A stretch of DNA of 64,000 nucleotides from NCBI RefSeq assembly GCF_021730445.1, contig NZ_JADNRM010000003.1:1-64000 (forward strand), read 5' to 3'. The stretch comes from Phocaeicola faecalis. Lineage in GTDB: Bacteria > Bacteroidota > Bacteroidia > Bacteroidales > Bacteroidaceae. Made by a program: the position numbers and the translations under genes. Below, one piece after another: positions 62,973-64,000 of this stretch. A model generated the notes under the pieces. The model searched no databases, had not been told where the DNA came from, and was given only the letters and a program-made list of their open reading frames with translations. Within the stretch, counting starts at the first letter, position 1, and every line of letters begins with the position of its first letter.

Positions 62973-64000
62973 ATGTTTCTTATGTACAAAATAGTATCAG
63001 TTCTCTGCATCATACTTTTTGCCGGATGTCAAAACTCCGGCAAAAATTGTAATGTAACAGAAGGAAAAAAACTATTGATTCCTTCACAATCGGCTATAAC
63101 CATCGAAGACTTAATAGCCGACTATGACACGATAAGGCTAGAAGCTTCAAATCATTCTTTATTATCTGGTATCCTGCTAGTACGTACTATGAACAATAAA
63201 TTATACATCACAGACAACACCCTGTCTATTGTATTCATCTATTCTATGCAAGGCAAATACTTATCAAAGATTTGCAACCAGGGAGAAGGTCCGGAAGAAT
63301 ACATCAAAATAAGCAGCTTCGAAACAGATCCAGCCAATAACCGCCTACTCCTTACTGACAGTTTCTCCAAACGTTTGTTTGAATATGACGAAAACGGAAA
63401 ACTACAGCAAGTCATTTCTTTAGATTTCTCACCAACATCCATCGTTTCTGATATATCCAAACGATATATTCACCTTAATTCCGGAGGAAAAGACCAATAT
63501 AGCGACCAGCGAATGGAAAGCAACAACGTGCATATAGTCAATAATAGGGGCAAAGTAGTAGATACATTTTTAAAAGACGAAACACCTAAACGCTTGGACA
63601 TTCGTTCCGCCTCCGCAGCCAGCTATGCCGAAAATGGAGAGTTGCTTTATATGCCTCTGCTATCCGATACAATCTATAGAATACATCAATCAGAAGCGAT
63701 ACCCGAGTATATATTCGATAATCAGACAGGCCTCAAAACACTATCAGAAAAAGACAAGGAAACGCTTTATTACAAATATGGCGACAACAATATTGAAGAG
63801 ATGGAGCAAAAGAGATATTTATTGACCTGCGGGGGATTCCTTCATTCCGACAGCCTAATTTTTTTAGACATGGGGTGGAATATACCTTTATATACTTATT
63901 ACTCCAAAAAGCATAAAAGCGCAATAACCATTAACCCCGATGAATTACGGGGCAACAAAGGGCTATGTGCAATATTCTCCACACACCCCAAAGTCATAAC
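62973..64000 (+). CDS. 6-bladed beta-propeller lipoprotein, partial (cut by window end)
   Basis: The open frame runs off the window after 342 codons. A lipoprotein signal with lipobox LFAGC (Cys near residue 18) is followed by propeller-type strands: KLYITDNTLSIVFIYSMQGKYL, the blade motif GEGPEEYIKISSF, DPANNRLLLTDSFSKRLFEYDENGK and SKRYIHLNSG. The YxxI...GxGPxEY pattern is typical of the 6-bladed beta-propeller family (BF2992-like) in Bacteroides. It begins 3 bp after the NVEALA stop, so the two are cotranscribed. Role unknown; it could bind the processed peptide at the cell surface. Confidence 0.85.
   Translation, partial: MFLMYKIVSVLCIILFAGCQNSGKNCNVTEGKKLLIPSQSAITIEDLIADYDTIRLEASNHSLLSGILLVRTMNNKLYITDNTLSIVFIYSMQGKYLSKICNQGEGPEEYIKISSFETDPANNRLLLTDSFSKRLFEYDENGKLQQVISLDFSPTSIVSDISKRYIHLNSGGKDQYSDQRMESNNVHIVNNRGKVVDTFLKDETPKRLDIRSASAASYAENGELLYMPLLSDTIYRIHQSEAIPEYIFDNQTGLKTLSEKDKETLYYKYGDNNIEEMEQKRYLLTCGGFLHSDSLIFLDMGWNIPLYTYYSKKHKSAITINPDELRGNKGLCAIFSTHPKVI

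Overview
The window is chromosomal DNA from a Bacteroides species; I cannot name the species. Three things point to the genus: -7 boxes of the form TAnnTTTG with upstream TTTG/TTG elements, near absence of Shine-Dalgarno sites, and a gene set typical of Bacteroides (bifunctional Fkp, STN-TonB receptor/FecR/ECF modules, glycine-lipid acyltransferases, NVEALA and 6-bladed propeller proteins). The FtsI PASTA tail and the missing ddl/murB in the division cluster also fit the phylum.

Region 1 (1-10.5 kb) is accessory. It opens with a gene-free stretch of palindromic intergenic repeats. A VirE-family P-loop protein with an in-frame 12-residue repeat follows. Next is a run of broken genes (glycosyltransferase 4, C39-type ABC exporter and unrecognised pieces) that looks like a decayed peptide-modification/export locus. 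After it come a small HTH protein, an RteC-like regulator, and an ECF sigma/FecR/TonB-receptor module whose receptor gene is frameshifted. This part alternates GC-rich (virE) and AT-rich (receptor module) DNA, unlike the rest.

Region 2 (10.5-43.6 kb) is mostly core genome. It holds fkp, a nitroreductase, sppA-lpxK-pnp-thiL, tRNA-Phe, a nucleotidyltransferase-like gene, a MATE exporter with a long, probably structured leader, alkaline phosphatase, an HhH protein, an NSS transporter and a VanZ-like protein. It continues with an ECF sigma factor, an OMP beta-barrel receptor, a CYTH protein, a 43-aa membrane protein, prfB without the frameshift site, an acyl-CoA ligase, an M20 deacylase, the dut-TPR-DUF4292-envC operon, dgt and the glycine-lipid acyltransferase pair.

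Region 3 (43.9-60.0 kb) is the complete division and cell-wall cluster mraZ-rsmH-ftsL-ftsI-murE-mraY-murD-ftsW-murG-murC-ftsQ-ftsA-ftsZ-yqeY. It reads as one long unit. It starts behind three 10-bp-spaced GTGGG-type boxes that look like MraZ operators and has a possible internal promoter before murG. These genes make lipid II, polymerise it at the septum and assemble the Z-ring. Region 4 (60-64 kb) carries recO, tRNA-Glu, rpsT, an NVEALA-type secreted Cys-containing peptide and the start of a propeller lipoprotein cut by the window edge.

The least explained signal lies between the genes. Four intergenic sites carry tandem palindromes with an exact or near-exact 22-bp period. The palindromic core differs between sites, while in three of them the flanks are shared. 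One copy is interrupted by a MITE-like insertion, and another is homologous to the 3' end of a neighbouring gene.
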